Notes under the pieces: generated by a model
Databases searched by the model: none
What the model saw: only the letters and a program-made list of their open reading frames with translations
What the model was told of the DNA's origin: nothing
In this document: positions 16,857 to 26,223 of the stretch, in pieces
Layout: every line of letters starts with the position of its first letter
Position numbering within the stretch: the first letter of the stretch is position 1
Translations under genes and position numbers: made by a program
Assembly: GCA_963807005.1 (NCBI GenBank)
Contig: CAWDZK010000001.1
Coordinates: 992,001-1,056,000, forward strand
Length of the DNA stretch: 64,000 bases
DNA from: CAWDZK01 sp963807005
GTDB lineage: Bacteria; Actinomycetota; Actinomycetes; JACCUZ01
Direction: 5' to 3'

Positions 16857-18251
16857 TCAGAGCCGCGACCAGGCCTCGGTGAGCACCGAGCGCAGGATCT
16901 GCTCCATCTCGTCGAAGTGCGACTGGTCGCAGACCAGCGGCGGGGACAGCTGGATGACGGGGTCGCCGCGGTCGTCGGCACGGCAGTAGAGACCCGCCTC
17001 GAACAGCGCCTTGGACAGGAACCCGCGCAGCAGTCGCTCGGCCTCGTCGTCGTCGAACGTCTCGCGAGTCGCCTTGTCCTTGACCATCTCGATGCCGAAG
17101 AAGAAGCCGTCGCCGCGCACGTCGCCGACGATCGGCAGGTCGGTGAGCTTCTCCAGCGTCCGCCGGAAGTCACCGGTGGTGTCGCGGACGTGCTCGTTGA
17201 GCTTCTCGCGCTCGAAGATGTCGAGGTTGGCCAGCGCCACCGCGGCCGACACCGGGTGACCGCCGAAGGTGTAGCCGTGGGCGAAGGCGGTGTTGCCCTT
17301 GAGGAAGGGCTCCATGATCCGGTCGGTCGCGATCATGGCACCGATCGGCGAGTAGCCGGAGGTCATGCCCTTGGCGCAGGTGACGATGTCCGGCTGGTAG
17401 CCGAAGCGTTCGGACCCGAAGTAGTACCCGAGCCGTCCGAAGGCGCAGATGACCTCGTCGGACACCAGCAGCACGTCGTAGCGGTCGCAGATCTCGCGGA
17501 CCCGGGCGAAGTAGTTGGGCGGCGGCGGGAAGCAGCCACCGGAGTTCTGCACCGGCTCGAGGAACACGGCAGCCACCGTGTCAGGACCTTCGAACTCGAT
17601 CGCCTCGGCGATCCGGTCGGCGGCCCAGAGACCGAAGGCCTCGAGGTCGTCGCCGTGCTCGGTCGCCCGGTAGAAGTTGGTGTTGGGCACCTTGTGGGCC
17701 CCGGGCACCAGCGGCTCGAACATCGCCTTGGCGTCCGGGATACCGGTGATCGACAGTGCCCCCTGCGGGGTGCCGTGGTAGGCGATCGACCGGCTGATCA
17801 CCTTGTGCTTCAACGGCTTGCCGATGAGCTTGTAGTACTGCTTGGCGACCTTCCAGGCCGACTCGACCGCTTCGCCGCCGCCGGTGGTGAAGAACACCCG
17901 GTTGAGGTCGCCCGGTGCGAGGTGGGCCAGCCGCTCGGCGAGCTCGATCGCCTTCGGGTGCGCGTAGGACCACAGCGGGAAGAAGGCGAGCTCGCTGGCC
18001 TGCTTGGCGGCCACCTCGGCGAGCTCGGTCCGGCCGTGTCCGGCCTGCACGACGAACAGGCCGGCGAGACCGTCGAGGTAGCGCTTGCCCGAGGCGTCCC
18101 ACACGTAGGGGCCTTCCCCACGCGTGATGACCGGCACGTCGACGTTCTGGTACGCGCCCATCCGGGTGAAGTGCATCCACAGGTGGTCGCGGGCCGAGGC
18201 GGCCAGGGCCGCCGAGTCGAAGGCGGTGGTGGGTTCGGTGGTCAGGGTCAT
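16857..18251 (-). CDS. Class III aminotransferase, putrescine/polyamine-pyruvate type
   Basis: 464 residues. The omega-aminotransferase signature is LLVSDEVICAFGRLGYYFG, with the PLP lysine in TCAKGMTSG and the phosphate-binding region TGGGEAVESAWKVA. Length and motifs such as HFTRMG and FPLWSYAHPKAIELA resemble SpuC-type putrescine-pyruvate aminotransferases. It would convert putrescine or a similar terminal amine to an aminoaldehyde (4-aminobutanal), which the divergent dehydrogenase at 18893 can oxidise to GABA. The start ATG 18251 overlaps the Lrp stop. Exact amine is not provable from sequence. Confidence 0.85.
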   Translation of the reverse strand: MTLTTEPTTAFDSAALAASARDHLWMHFTRMGAYQNVDVPVITRGEGPYVWDASGKRYLDGLAGLFVVQAGHGRTELAEVAAKQASELAFFPLWSYAHPKAIELAERLAHLAPGDLNRVFFTTGGGEAVESAWKVAKQYYKLIGKPLKHKVISRSIAYHGTPQGALSITGIPDAKAMFEPLVPGAHKVPNTNFYRATEHGDDLEAFGLWAADRIAEAIEFEGPDTVAAVFLEPVQNSGGCFPPPPNYFARVREICDRYDVLLVSDEVICAFGRLGYYFGSERFGYQPDIVTCAKGMTSGYSPIGAMIATDRIMEPFLKGNTAFAHGYTFGGHPVSAAVALANLDIFEREKLNEHVRDTTGDFRRTLEKLTDLPIVGDVRGDGFFFGIEMVKDKATRETFDDDEAERLLRGFLSKALFEAGLYCRADDRGDPVIQLSPPLVCDQSHFDEMEQILRSVLTEAWSRL

Positions 18252-18721
18252 CTGGTTCCCCAGTTGTAGAGCTGCTTACGGAGCTTGAGGTAGACGAACG
18301 ACTCGGTGCTGCGCACCGAGGGCACTGCGCGGATGCGCTTGGACACGAGCTCGAGCAGGTGGTCGTCGTCCTCGCAGACCACCTCGACCAGCAGGTCGAA
18401 GCTGCCGGCGGTGATGACCACGTAGTCGACCTCGGCCATGTCGGCGATCTTCTCGGCCACGGCCTCGACGTCTCCCTCGCAGGAGATGCCGATCATGGCC
18501 TGGCGCGGGAAGCCCACCTGGAGCGGGTCGGTCACCGCGACGATCTGCATGACGCCGGCGTCCAGCAGCCGCTGGACCCGTTGCCGGACCGCCGCCTCGG
18601 ACAGCCCGACGGCCTTCCCGATCGCGGCGTAGGCGCGCCGCCCGTCTTCCTGCAGCTGCTCGATGATCGCCTTGGAGACGTCGTCGAGGACGATGCCGCC
18701 GCCCCGTTCCTTGGTCGCCAT
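18248..18721 (-). CDS. Lrp/AsnC-family transcriptional regulator
   Basis: 157 residues. N-terminal winged HTH (LDDVSKAIIEQLQEDGRRAYAAIGKAVGLSEAAVRQRVQRLLDAGV, ~residues 12-57), then the RAM effector domain (QAMIGISCEGDVEAVAEKIADMAEVDYVVITAGSFDLLVEV). Such regulators sense amino acids or related amines. It heads the leftward operon with the aminotransferase and faces the rightward aldehyde dehydrogenase gene, so it probably controls both from the 171-nt shared region. Two dyads lie in that region. Confidence 0.92.
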   Translation of the reverse strand: MATKERGGGIVLDDVSKAIIEQLQEDGRRAYAAIGKAVGLSEAAVRQRVQRLLDAGVMQIVAVTDPLQVGFPRQAMIGISCEGDVEAVAEKIADMAEVDYVVITAGSFDLLVEVVCEDDDHLLELVSKRIRAVPSVRSTESFVYLKLRKQLYNWGTR

Positions 18722-18892
18722 ACCGGCGATCCTCGCTCCCCGACGGGGTGGTTGGCAAGTGAATCCGTGGCGGATACGCTCGAAAATTGCTGAATCTGTC
18801 GTCCAGATGCCTCCCGACTGTTGAGAACGGAGACCCCGGGTTAGGCTCCCGCCGAACCCGGACCACCCAGCGCCGCCTGCGAGGAGCCCGCC
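18722..18892. promoter_or_regulatory. Divergent promoter region with two Lrp-type dyads
   Basis: ATCCG-TGG-CGGAT (18763-18775) and ATCTG-TCGTC-CAGAT (18794-18808) are short inverted repeats with centres about 32 bp apart, near three helical turns, as expected for an octameric Lrp-type protein. The region is the most A/T-rich of its neighbourhood. TTGAGA (18821-18826) and TAGGCT (18842-18847) could be rightward -35 and -10 elements, with a short 15-nt spacer. Confidence 0.5.
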
Positions 18893-20341
18893 GTGCCTGA
18901 GACCCGCACCCTGTCCAACTTCGTCGGCGGCAAGCCGGTCGACACCGTCGACGGCCGCACCTCGGACCTGGTCGACCCGAGCACCGGGAAGGTCTTCGCC
19001 CACGCGCCGGTGTCGTCGGCCGCGGACGTGGACCTGGCCATGTCGGCCGCCGAGGCGGCGTTCGACGGCTGGCGCGACAGCACCCCCAGCGAGCGGCAGA
19101 AGGCCCTGATCCGGATCGCCGACGCGATCGAGGCCCGCGCCGACGAGCTGGTGGCGGCCGAGGTGGAGAACACCGGTAAGCCGGTGTCGCTGACCCACTC
19201 GGAGGAGATCCCGCCGATGGTCGACCAGATCCGGTTCTTCGCCGGCGCAGCAAGGGTGCTCGAGGGTCGCTCGGCCGGGGAGTACATGGCCGGTCACACG
19301 TCGTTCGTGCGCCGCGAGCCGATCGGCGTCTGCGCCCAGGTGACGCCGTGGAACTACCCGATGATGATGGCGGTCTGGAAGTGGGCACCGGCCATCGCCG
19401 CGGGCAACACGGTGGTGCTCAAGCCGTCGGACACCACGCCGGTGTCGACGCTGCTGATGGCCGAGATCATGGCCGAGTTCCTCCCGGAAGGCGTGTTCAA
19501 CGTCGTCTGCGGCGACCGCGACACCGGTCGCGCCCTGGTCGAGCACCGCACGCCGCAGATGGTGTCGATCACCGGCTCGGTGCGCGCGGGTGTCGAGGTG
19601 GCCGGTTCCGCGGCCACCGACCTCAAGAGGGTGCACCTCGAGCTCGGCGGCAAGGCGCCGGTCGTGGTCTTCGACGACGCCGACCTCGAAGCGGCCGCGG
19701 AGGCGATCGCGGTCGCCGGCTACTTCAACGCCGGGCAGGACTGCACCGCCGCGACCCGGGTCCTGGCGGCCCCCGGCATCCACGACGACTTCGTCGCTGC
19801 GCTCGCTCAGCAGGCGCGCGAGAGCGCCAAGACCGGGCGGCCCGACGACGAGGACGTGCTCTTCGGGCCGCTCAACAACGTCAACCAGCTGGACCGGGTG
19901 ATGGGGCTGCTCTCGCGTGCCCCCGAGCACGCGGCGGTCGCGGCCGGGGGCCATCGGATCGGCGGTGACCTGTCCGAGGGCTTCTTCCACGAGGCAACCG
20001 TCGTCAGTGGCCTGCGCCAGGACGACGAGCTGGTGCAGGACGAGGTGTTCGGACCGGTCATCACGGTGCAGCGCTTCTCCGACGAGGACGAGGCAGTCCG
20101 CTGGGCCAACGGGGTGCAGTACGGACTCGCGTCGTCGGTGTGGACCAAGGACCACGGTCGCGCCATGCGGATGGCCAAGCGGCTGGACTTCGGCTGCGTC
20201 TGGATCAACACCCACATCCCGCTGGTCGCCGAGATGCCGCACGGCGGCTTCAAGCACTCGGGCTACGGCAAGGACCTCTCGATGTACGGCTTCGAGGACT
20301 ACACCCGCGTCAAGCACGTGATGTCCAACATCGAGGCCTGA
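18893..20341 (+). CDS. NAD-dependent aldehyde dehydrogenase, gamma-aminobutyraldehyde type
   Basis: 482 residues. Complete ALDH fold: PWNYPMMMAVWKWAPAIAAGN, the general-base Glu in HLELGGKAP, and the nucleophile Cys in FNAGQDCTAATR. The C-terminal EMPHGGFKHSGYGKDLSMYGFEDYTRVKHV is typical of the aminobutyraldehyde/betaine aldehyde dehydrogenase group. The proposed reaction is 4-aminobutanal to GABA. The GTG start at 18893 follows GAGGAG. It is divergent from lrp-aminotransferase, which would supply the aldehyde. A second enzyme of the same subgroup is at 22256. Confidence 0.88.
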   Translation: MPETRTLSNFVGGKPVDTVDGRTSDLVDPSTGKVFAHAPVSSAADVDLAMSAAEAAFDGWRDSTPSERQKALIRIADAIEARADELVAAEVENTGKPVSLTHSEEIPPMVDQIRFFAGAARVLEGRSAGEYMAGHTSFVRREPIGVCAQVTPWNYPMMMAVWKWAPAIAAGNTVVLKPSDTTPVSTLLMAEIMAEFLPEGVFNVVCGDRDTGRALVEHRTPQMVSITGSVRAGVEVAGSAATDLKRVHLELGGKAPVVVFDDADLEAAAEAIAVAGYFNAGQDCTAATRVLAAPGIHDDFVAALAQQARESAKTGRPDDEDVLFGPLNNVNQLDRVMGLLSRAPEHAAVAAGGHRIGGDLSEGFFHEATVVSGLRQDDELVQDEVFGPVITVQRFSDEDEAVRWANGVQYGLASSVWTKDHGRAMRMAKRLDFGCVWINTHIPLVAEMPHGGFKHSGYGKDLSMYGFEDYTRVKHVMSNIEA

Positions 20342-20355
20342 CCCGGAACGCGGAC

Positions 20356-21996
20356 GTGGGGGTCGATCTCGTCCTGCACGGCGGGACGGTCGTCACCGGG
20401 TTGCCCGGGGCGCCGCGCGCACGGGCTGTGGCCGTCCATGACGGCGGCGTCGTGGCGCTGGACCGGGACGCGCTGGACCTGCTGCCGGGCGCCACGAGCA
20501 AGCTGGACCTCGACGGCGGGGCGGTGCTCCCGTCCTTCGGCGACGGGCACGTCCACCCGCTCTGGGGCGGCGTCGAGCTGGCCGGTCCCGCGGTGCGCGA
20601 GGCGACGAGCGTGGCGCAGGTCGTCGAGGCGGTCCGGCGCTGGGCACAGGCGCACCCCGAGGTCGAGTGGGTCCAGGGTGGCCCCTACGACCCGAGCCTT
20701 GCGCCCGCCGGCCGGTTCGACGCGCGGTGGCTGGACGAGGCGGTCGCCGACCGACCGGTGGTCCTGCAGTCCGCCGACCACCACTGCGCCTGGGTGAACT
20801 CCGAGGCCCTCCGGCGGGCCGGGGTCGATGGCGGCACCCCGGACCCGCCGGCCGGTCGGGTGGCCAGGCGACCCGACGGCAGCGCTCTCGGGACGCTGGT
20901 CGAGTGGACCGCCATGGACCTCGTGCTGCGGCACGCCCCGGCCGCCACCTTCGACGAGAAGCGGACCGGACTGCTGCGGGCCGCCGAGCTGCTCGCGGCT
21001 GCCGGGCTGACCTGGGTGCAGGACGCGGCTCTGTCACCGTCCGACGTGGAGGTCTACCTCGCCGCGGCCACCACCGGCCGGCTCGCGGTGCGGGCCAACG
21101 TGGCGCTGCGGGCCGACCCGGGTCGCTGGCCGGACCAGCGCGGCGAGTTCCTGGCCGCGCGGCGCGCAGCCGAGGGATCCGCAGCAGCCCACCAGGTGTC
21201 GGCGCGGACGGTGAAGATCTTCGCCGACGGGGTCGTCGAGGCAGGCACCGCGTCGATGCTCGCCCCGTACGACGGGGCGCTCGGGGACCCGGCCGGCTCC
21301 TGTGGCCACCCCGTCTGGTCCCCGGACGAGCTGGCCGCCGCCGTGGCGGCGTTCGACGCCGACGGGTTCCAGCTGCACGTCCACGCCATCGGTGACGCGG
21401 CGGTCCGCGACACCCTCGACGCGCTCGCCCGGCTGCCGCAGGTCAACGGTCCCCGCGACCGCCGCTCGGTCGTCGCGCACACCCAGTGCGTCGACCCGGC
21501 CGACGTCACGAGGTTCGCCGAGCTCGGCGTGATCGCCAACCTCGAGCCGCTGTGGGCACAGCTCGACCCGCTGCAGGTCGACCTCACCCTGCCGCGTCTC
21601 GGGCACCACCGCGGTCGGCTGCAGTACCCCATGGCCTCGCTGCTGGCCTCCGGGGCGCTGCTGTCCTTCGGCAGCGACTGGCCGGTGAGCTCCTACCGGC
21701 CGCTCGAGGGGCTGGCGGTCGCCGTGACCCGCCAGACCCGGGACGGCGTACCGGCCGGTGGCTGGGTGCCGGACGAGCGGCTCCCGGTGCCGGCCGCGCT
21801 GTCCGCCTACACGCAGGGCGTGGCCTACCAGGCCTTCGAGGAGAGCTCGTGGGGGACGGTCGACGTCGGCCGGCGGGCCGACCTGGTCTGGCTCGACGGT
21901 GACCCGACCGCCACCGACCCGGAGCGCTGGCCGGACCTGACGGTCCGCGGCACCTGGCTCGGCGGCCGCCGCACCTGGGACCCCGCGGCGGCGTGA
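20356..21996 (+). CDS. Amidohydrolase family 3 protein (YtcJ/AepA-like)
   Basis: 546 residues from the GTG at 20356, 14 nt after the dehydrogenase stop. The amidohydrolase-3 layout is clear: an N-terminal beta-sandwich strand (VDLVLHGGTVVTG), the metal motif FGDGHVHPLWGG (HxH), QLHVHAIGDAAVRDTL, VAHTQCVDPADV, FGSDWPVSSYRPLEG (metal Asp), and a closing sandwich (VGRRADLVWLDGDP). Members hydrolyse N-acyl or cyclic amides. In this polyamine setting an acylated amine is a possible substrate, but that is inference. Confidence 0.85.
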   Translation: MGVDLVLHGGTVVTGLPGAPRARAVAVHDGGVVALDRDALDLLPGATSKLDLDGGAVLPSFGDGHVHPLWGGVELAGPAVREATSVAQVVEAVRRWAQAHPEVEWVQGGPYDPSLAPAGRFDARWLDEAVADRPVVLQSADHHCAWVNSEALRRAGVDGGTPDPPAGRVARRPDGSALGTLVEWTAMDLVLRHAPAATFDEKRTGLLRAAELLAAAGLTWVQDAALSPSDVEVYLAAATTGRLAVRANVALRADPGRWPDQRGEFLAARRAAEGSAAAHQVSARTVKIFADGVVEAGTASMLAPYDGALGDPAGSCGHPVWSPDELAAAVAAFDADGFQLHVHAIGDAAVRDTLDALARLPQVNGPRDRRSVVAHTQCVDPADVTRFAELGVIANLEPLWAQLDPLQVDLTLPRLGHHRGRLQYPMASLLASGALLSFGSDWPVSSYRPLEGLAVAVTRQTRDGVPAGGWVPDERLPVPAALSAYTQGVAYQAFEESSWGTVDVGRRADLVWLDGDPTATDPERWPDLTVRGTWLGGRRTWDPAAA

Positions 21997-22144
21997 TCCG
22001 GCGGAGCGGCACGGGTCCCGCGTGCCGAGGGGCGCGCTTCGCCGGGTCCGCGGCGGACCGTCGGCCCGCAGCCGGATCGCTGCTGCAACCGCACCATTTT
22101 CCGCGTGATTTCGTGGTCACAATCCGGTATCGCCACGGAATCCC

Positions 22145-22173
22145 TTGTCCGAGGCCGGGCTCTCTGTCAGGAT
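22145..22173 (+). promoter_or_regulatory. Promoter TTGTCC-N17-CAGGAT before the second aldehyde dehydrogenase
   Basis: TTGTCC (22145-22150) and CAGGAT (22168-22173) are exactly 17 nt apart within the 259-nt gap before the GTG at 22256. Just upstream, CAATCCG (22120-22126) and CGGAATCC (22136-22143) form an imperfect dyad resembling the GAATCCG motif at the Lrp region (18761) and at 35291. The rest of the gap shows no gene. Confidence 0.5.
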
Positions 22174-22255
22174 CGTCCACGGCCGAGCGGCCGGGCGCTC
22201 CGCCAGACGATCAGCCCGGTCCTGCCGCTGACGAGCATCCAGGGAGCCCAGTCGC

Positions 22256-23797
22256 GTGCACCAGTTCATCGCCGGGAGTCGACGCACCGGTGGGTCGGGC
22301 GAGACCTTCGACGTGACCGACCCGGCGACCGGTGAGACGGTCGAGCAGGTCGCTCTTGCCGGGCCCGATGACGTGGAGGCCGCGGTCGTGGCGGCCAGGG
22401 CTGCCTTTCCGGCCTGGTCGGCCGCCCCGCCGGTCGAGCGGTCGGCCGCGCTCACCCGGCTGGCCGCGCTGCTCGACGAGCGCGCCGGCGACCTGGCGCA
22501 CACCGAGTCCCGCCAGACCGGCAAGCCGATCAGGCTGGCCACCGGGTTCGACGTCCCAGGGACAGTCGACAACGTCTCGTTCTTCGCCGGGGCAGCGCGA
22601 GCCCTCGAGGGCAAGGCGGCCGCGGAGTACTCCGGCGACCACACCTCCTACGTCCGGCGTGAGGCGGTCGGCGTGGTCGGCTCGGTGGCCCCGTGGAACT
22701 ACCCGCTGCAGATGGCCGCCTGGAAGATCCTGCCGGCGGTCGCGGCCGGCAACACGATCGTGCTCAAGCCGGCGGAGCTGACCCCGCTGACGACCCTGAT
22801 GATGGCCGAGGCGGCGACCGAGGCGGGCTTCCCGGACGGTGTGATCAACGTCGTGACCGGCGCCGGCAGGGTTGCCGGGGAGGCGCTGATCGCTCACCCC
22901 GACGTCGACATGGTGTCGTTCACCGGGTCCTCGAGCGTGGGCCGCCGGGTGATGGAGCTGGCCGCGGTGTCGCCCGGCGGGCCGAAGCGAGTGCACCTCG
23001 AGCTGGGCGGCAAGGCCCCGTTCGTCGTCTTCGACGACGCCGACCTGGCCGCAGCGGTCCAGGGCGCGGTGGCCGGCGCCCTGATCAACACCGGCCAGGA
23101 CTGCACCGCCGCCACCCGCGCCTACGTCCAGCGCCCGCTGTACGACGCCTTCGTCGCCGGCGTCGCCGACGTCATGGGCACCGTGGTGCTCGGTGATCCG
23201 TTGGACGAGCGGACCGACCAGGGTCCCCTCGTGTCCCGGCTCCAGCAGGAGCGGGTCGCGGGGTTCGTCGACCGGGCTCGTGCCGCGGGCGCGAAGGTCG
23301 TGCGAGGAGGTGCCGTGCCGCAGGGCGCGCTGAGCCGTGGGGCCTACTACGAGCCCACCCTCGTGGTCGACGCCGCGCAGGACTCCGAGATCGTCCAGGA
23401 CGAGGTCTTCGGCCCGGTGCTCGTCGTGCTGCCCTTCGACGGCGACGACGAGGGGCTGCGGCTGGCCAACGACACGCCGTTCGGCCTGGCGGCCTCCGCC
23501 TGGACCCGCGACGTGTTCCGGGCGATGCGGGCGACCCGCGAGATCCGGGCCGGCTGCGTGTGGGTCAACGACCACATCCCGATCATCAGCGAGATGCCGC
23601 ACGGGGGCTACAAGGCCTCCGGCAACGGCAAGGACATGTCCCAGTACTCGATGGACGAGTACACCTGCATCAAGCACGTCATGTACGACGGGACGGCCGC
23701 GGTCCGCAAGGACTGGCACCGCACCATATTCACCGGCCCAGACCACCGCCGAGACGACCCTGTACGAGACAGCACCGAGGAGACATCACGTGACTGA
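22256..23797 (+). CDS. Aldehyde dehydrogenase, aminobutyraldehyde-like
   Basis: 513 residues, with a C-terminal extension of ~25 residues past the usual end. The ALDH motifs PWNYPLQMAAWKILPAVAAGN, HLELGGKAP (Glu) and NTGQDCTAATR (nucleophile Cys) are intact. EMPHGGYKASGNGKDMSQYSMDEYTCIKHVM places it with aminobutyraldehyde dehydrogenases. It overlaps the potD gene by 8 nt and leads the potDABC transcript, so it is probably made together with the polyamine importer. It likely oxidises the aminoaldehyde formed from imported putrescine or spermidine. The GTG start at 22256 has only a weak ribosome site. Confidence 0.87.
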   Translation: MHQFIAGSRRTGGSGETFDVTDPATGETVEQVALAGPDDVEAAVVAARAAFPAWSAAPPVERSAALTRLAALLDERAGDLAHTESRQTGKPIRLATGFDVPGTVDNVSFFAGAARALEGKAAAEYSGDHTSYVRREAVGVVGSVAPWNYPLQMAAWKILPAVAAGNTIVLKPAELTPLTTLMMAEAATEAGFPDGVINVVTGAGRVAGEALIAHPDVDMVSFTGSSSVGRRVMELAAVSPGGPKRVHLELGGKAPFVVFDDADLAAAVQGAVAGALINTGQDCTAATRAYVQRPLYDAFVAGVADVMGTVVLGDPLDERTDQGPLVSRLQQERVAGFVDRARAAGAKVVRGGAVPQGALSRGAYYEPTLVVDAAQDSEIVQDEVFGPVLVVLPFDGDDEGLRLANDTPFGLAASAWTRDVFRAMRATREIRAGCVWVNDHIPIISEMPHGGYKASGNGKDMSQYSMDEYTCIKHVMYDGTAAVRKDWHRTIFTGPDHRRDDPVRDSTEETSRD

Positions 23798-24998
23798 CCA
23801 CCGACAGGACCCGAAGTTCCGCGCGCTGGTGCGTGCCCAGCTGACCAGGCGCTCGGTACTGCGGGGAGCAGGTGGGGTGGGCGTCGCCGCTGCACTCGCG
23901 GCCTGCGGCACCGGCGGCACCGGCACGAGCAGCAAGCCGTCGGCCGCGGTCAAGGACAAGTCCGCCACCGAGAAGGTGGTGCGCTGGGCGAACTGGCCGG
24001 CCTACCTCGACTACGACGAGGACACGAAGAAGTACCCGACGCTGGAGAAGTTCCAGCAGGAGACGGGCATCAAGGCGACCTACGCCGAGGACATCGACGA
24101 CAACGACTCGTACTACGGCAAGATCCAGGGCCAGCTCAAGAACGGCGACGACATCGGCAAGGACGTCATCACGCTCACCGACTGGATGGCCGGCCGGATG
24201 ATCCGGCAGGGCTACGTCCAGGAGCTGGACAAGGCGGTCATCCCGAACGCGACGAACCTCAACCCGAAGCTGCAGGACGTCGACTTCGACCCGGGCCGCA
24301 AGTACTCGCTGACCTGGCAGAGCGGCTACGCCGGCATCGGCTACCGCAAGGACAAGGTCGGCCGCGACCTCAAGACGATCGACGACCTCTGGGCCCCCGA
24401 CCTCAAGGGCAAGGTGGTGGTGCTCTCCGAGATGCGCGACACGGTGGGCCTGATCATGCTCTCGCAGGGGGTCGACATCTCCCAGGGCGTGACCGAGGAC
24501 CAGTTCAACAAGGCGCTGGACGTGCTGCAGAAGCAGGTCGACTCCGGCCAGATCCGGCAGGTCAAGGGCAACTCCTACCTCGAGGACATGCGCAGCGGGA
24601 ACGCCATCGCGGCGATCGCCTGGTCCGGCGACATCCTGCTCGCCCAGTTCGAGGAGGACGACCCCAACTACGTCTTCCAGCTCCCGGAGACCGGTGGCAC
24701 GCTCTGGTCCGACAACCTCATGATCCCGATCGGGTCGCCGCACAAGACCAACGCCGAGAAGCTCATGGACTTCTACTACCAGCCGGAGATCGCCGCGGAG
24801 GTCGCCGCCTACGTGAACTACATCTGCCCGGTGGAAGGAGCCCAGGCCGCCATGGAGAAGATCGACCCGGAGCTCGTGGACAGCCCGCTGATCTTCCCGA
24901 CCGAAGCGGACCTGGCCAAGGTCAGCGTGTTCCCGAGCCTGAGCCCCGACGAGGAGACGACGTTCTCCGAGTCCTTCCAGAAGGTGATCGGCAACTGA
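23790..24998 (+). CDS. potD: Polyamine ABC transporter substrate-binding lipoprotein (Tat-exported)
   Basis: 402 residues. GTG 23790 follows GAGGAGA. The signal has twin arginines (TRRSVLRGAGG) and a lipobox LAAC, so this is a Tat-exported lipoprotein. The mature part (VVRWANWPAYLDYDEDTKKYPTLEKFQQETGI) matches PotD/PotF-type binding proteins, with tryptophans WANWP and conserved acidic residues expected to grip the amines. It delivers putrescine or spermidine to PotBC. First of the four transporter genes; its start overlaps the preceding dehydrogenase. Confidence 0.92.
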   Translation: MTDHRQDPKFRALVRAQLTRRSVLRGAGGVGVAAALAACGTGGTGTSSKPSAAVKDKSATEKVVRWANWPAYLDYDEDTKKYPTLEKFQQETGIKATYAEDIDDNDSYYGKIQGQLKNGDDIGKDVITLTDWMAGRMIRQGYVQELDKAVIPNATNLNPKLQDVDFDPGRKYSLTWQSGYAGIGYRKDKVGRDLKTIDDLWAPDLKGKVVVLSEMRDTVGLIMLSQGVDISQGVTEDQFNKALDVLQKQVDSGQIRQVKGNSYLEDMRSGNAIAAIAWSGDILLAQFEEDDPNYVFQLPETGGTLWSDNLMIPIGSPHKTNAEKLMDFYYQPEIAAEVAAYVNYICPVEGAQAAMEKIDPELVDSPLIFPTEADLAKVSVFPSLSPDEETTFSESFQKVIGN

Positions 24999-25044
24999 CG
25001 CGCGGCGACGAGGCAGCGAGGGACGAGCGGAGAAGGAGCGGCCA

Positions 25045-26211
25045 GTGATGTCTGCGAAGGAGTCCGGCGCCGGGGGCCAGGACCTGCGGCTGGAGCGCAT
25101 CACCAAGCGCTTCGCCACGTTCACCGCCGTCGACGACCTGTCGCTGACGATCCCGTCGGGCTCGTTCTTCGCGCTGCTCGGCCCGTCCGGCTGCGGGAAG
25201 ACGACCACGCTGCGGATGGTGGCCGGGCTCGAGGAGCCCACCGAGGGCACCATCCTGATCGGCGACCAGGACGTCACCGACACCAAGCCGTACAAGCGGC
25301 CGGTCAACACGGTGTTCCAGAGCTACGCCCTGTTCCCGCACCTCGACATCTTCGAGAACGTCGCCTTCGGGCTGCGGCGCCGAGGCAGCAAGGACGTCAA
25401 GGCACAGGTGCACGAGGCGCTCGAGCTCGTCGAGCTCGGTGAGATGGCCCGGCGCAAGCCGGGCCAGCTCTCGGGTGGCCAGCAGCAGCGGGTGGCGCTG
25501 GCCCGGGCCATCGTCAACCGGCCGGCCGTGCTCCTGCTCGACGAGCCACTCGGCGCCCTCGACCTCAAGCTGCGCCGGCAGATGCAGATCGAGCTCAAGC
25601 GGATCCAGACCGAGGTCGGGCTCACCTTCGTGCACGTGACCCACGACCAGGAGGAGGCCATGACCATGGCCGACACCATCGCGGTCATGAACCACGGCCG
25701 GATCGAGCAGCTCGGCGGCCCGACCGAGCTCTACGAGGCTCCCGACACGACGTTCGTCGCCAACTTCCTCGGCCAGTCCAACATGGTGCACGCGACCGTC
25801 TCCGGTGCCGACGGCGACCAGCTGGTGCTCGACGTCCAGGGCCAGAAGATCGCGATGCCGGCAGCCCGCCGCAGCAGCGGCGACACCGACCTGCTGATCG
25901 GAGTCCGGCCGGAGAAGATCCATCTCGTGCGCCCGGAGGACGACGCGTCCGAGGCAGGGCGCAACGTGCTCCCCGGAGGGGTGGTCACCGACGCCAGCTT
26001 CACCGGTGTCAGCACCCAGTACCTCGTCCGGATGCCGTGGGGACAGGAGCTCATGGTCTTCGCCCAGAACCTCGGCGCGGGCGGCGTGCTGCGGCCGGGC
26101 ACCACGGTGGACCTGCACTGGGAGCCGCTGCACACCTTCGCCCTCGACGGCACCGGGGACGTCAACGCCGGAGTCGAGCGTGAGGGCGCCGAGCGCCTCC
26201 CGGTCGGCTGA
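25045..26211 (+). CDS. potA: Polyamine ABC transporter ATP-binding subunit
   Basis: 388 residues. Walker A GPSGCGKTT, Q-loop FQSYALFPHLD, signature LSGGQQQRVALARA, Walker B LLLDEPLGALD and switch His (VTHDQEEA) are all intact. The C-terminal ~120 residues form the TOBE regulatory domain typical of PotA. It powers import through PotBC. GTG 25045 and ATG 25048 both sit well behind AAGGAG, so the exact start is ambiguous. It lies 46 nt after potD and 12 nt before potB. Confidence 0.93.
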   Translation: MMSAKESGAGGQDLRLERITKRFATFTAVDDLSLTIPSGSFFALLGPSGCGKTTTLRMVAGLEEPTEGTILIGDQDVTDTKPYKRPVNTVFQSYALFPHLDIFENVAFGLRRRGSKDVKAQVHEALELVELGEMARRKPGQLSGGQQQRVALARAIVNRPAVLLLDEPLGALDLKLRRQMQIELKRIQTEVGLTFVHVTHDQEEAMTMADTIAVMNHGRIEQLGGPTELYEAPDTTFVANFLGQSNMVHATVSGADGDQLVLDVQGQKIAMPAARRSSGDTDLLIGVRPEKIHLVRPEDDASEAGRNVLPGGVVTDASFTGVSTQYLVRMPWGQELMVFAQNLGAGGVLRPGTTVDLHWEPLHTFALDGTGDVNAGVEREGAERLPVG

Positions 26212-26223
26212 GATGGCGCTGTC

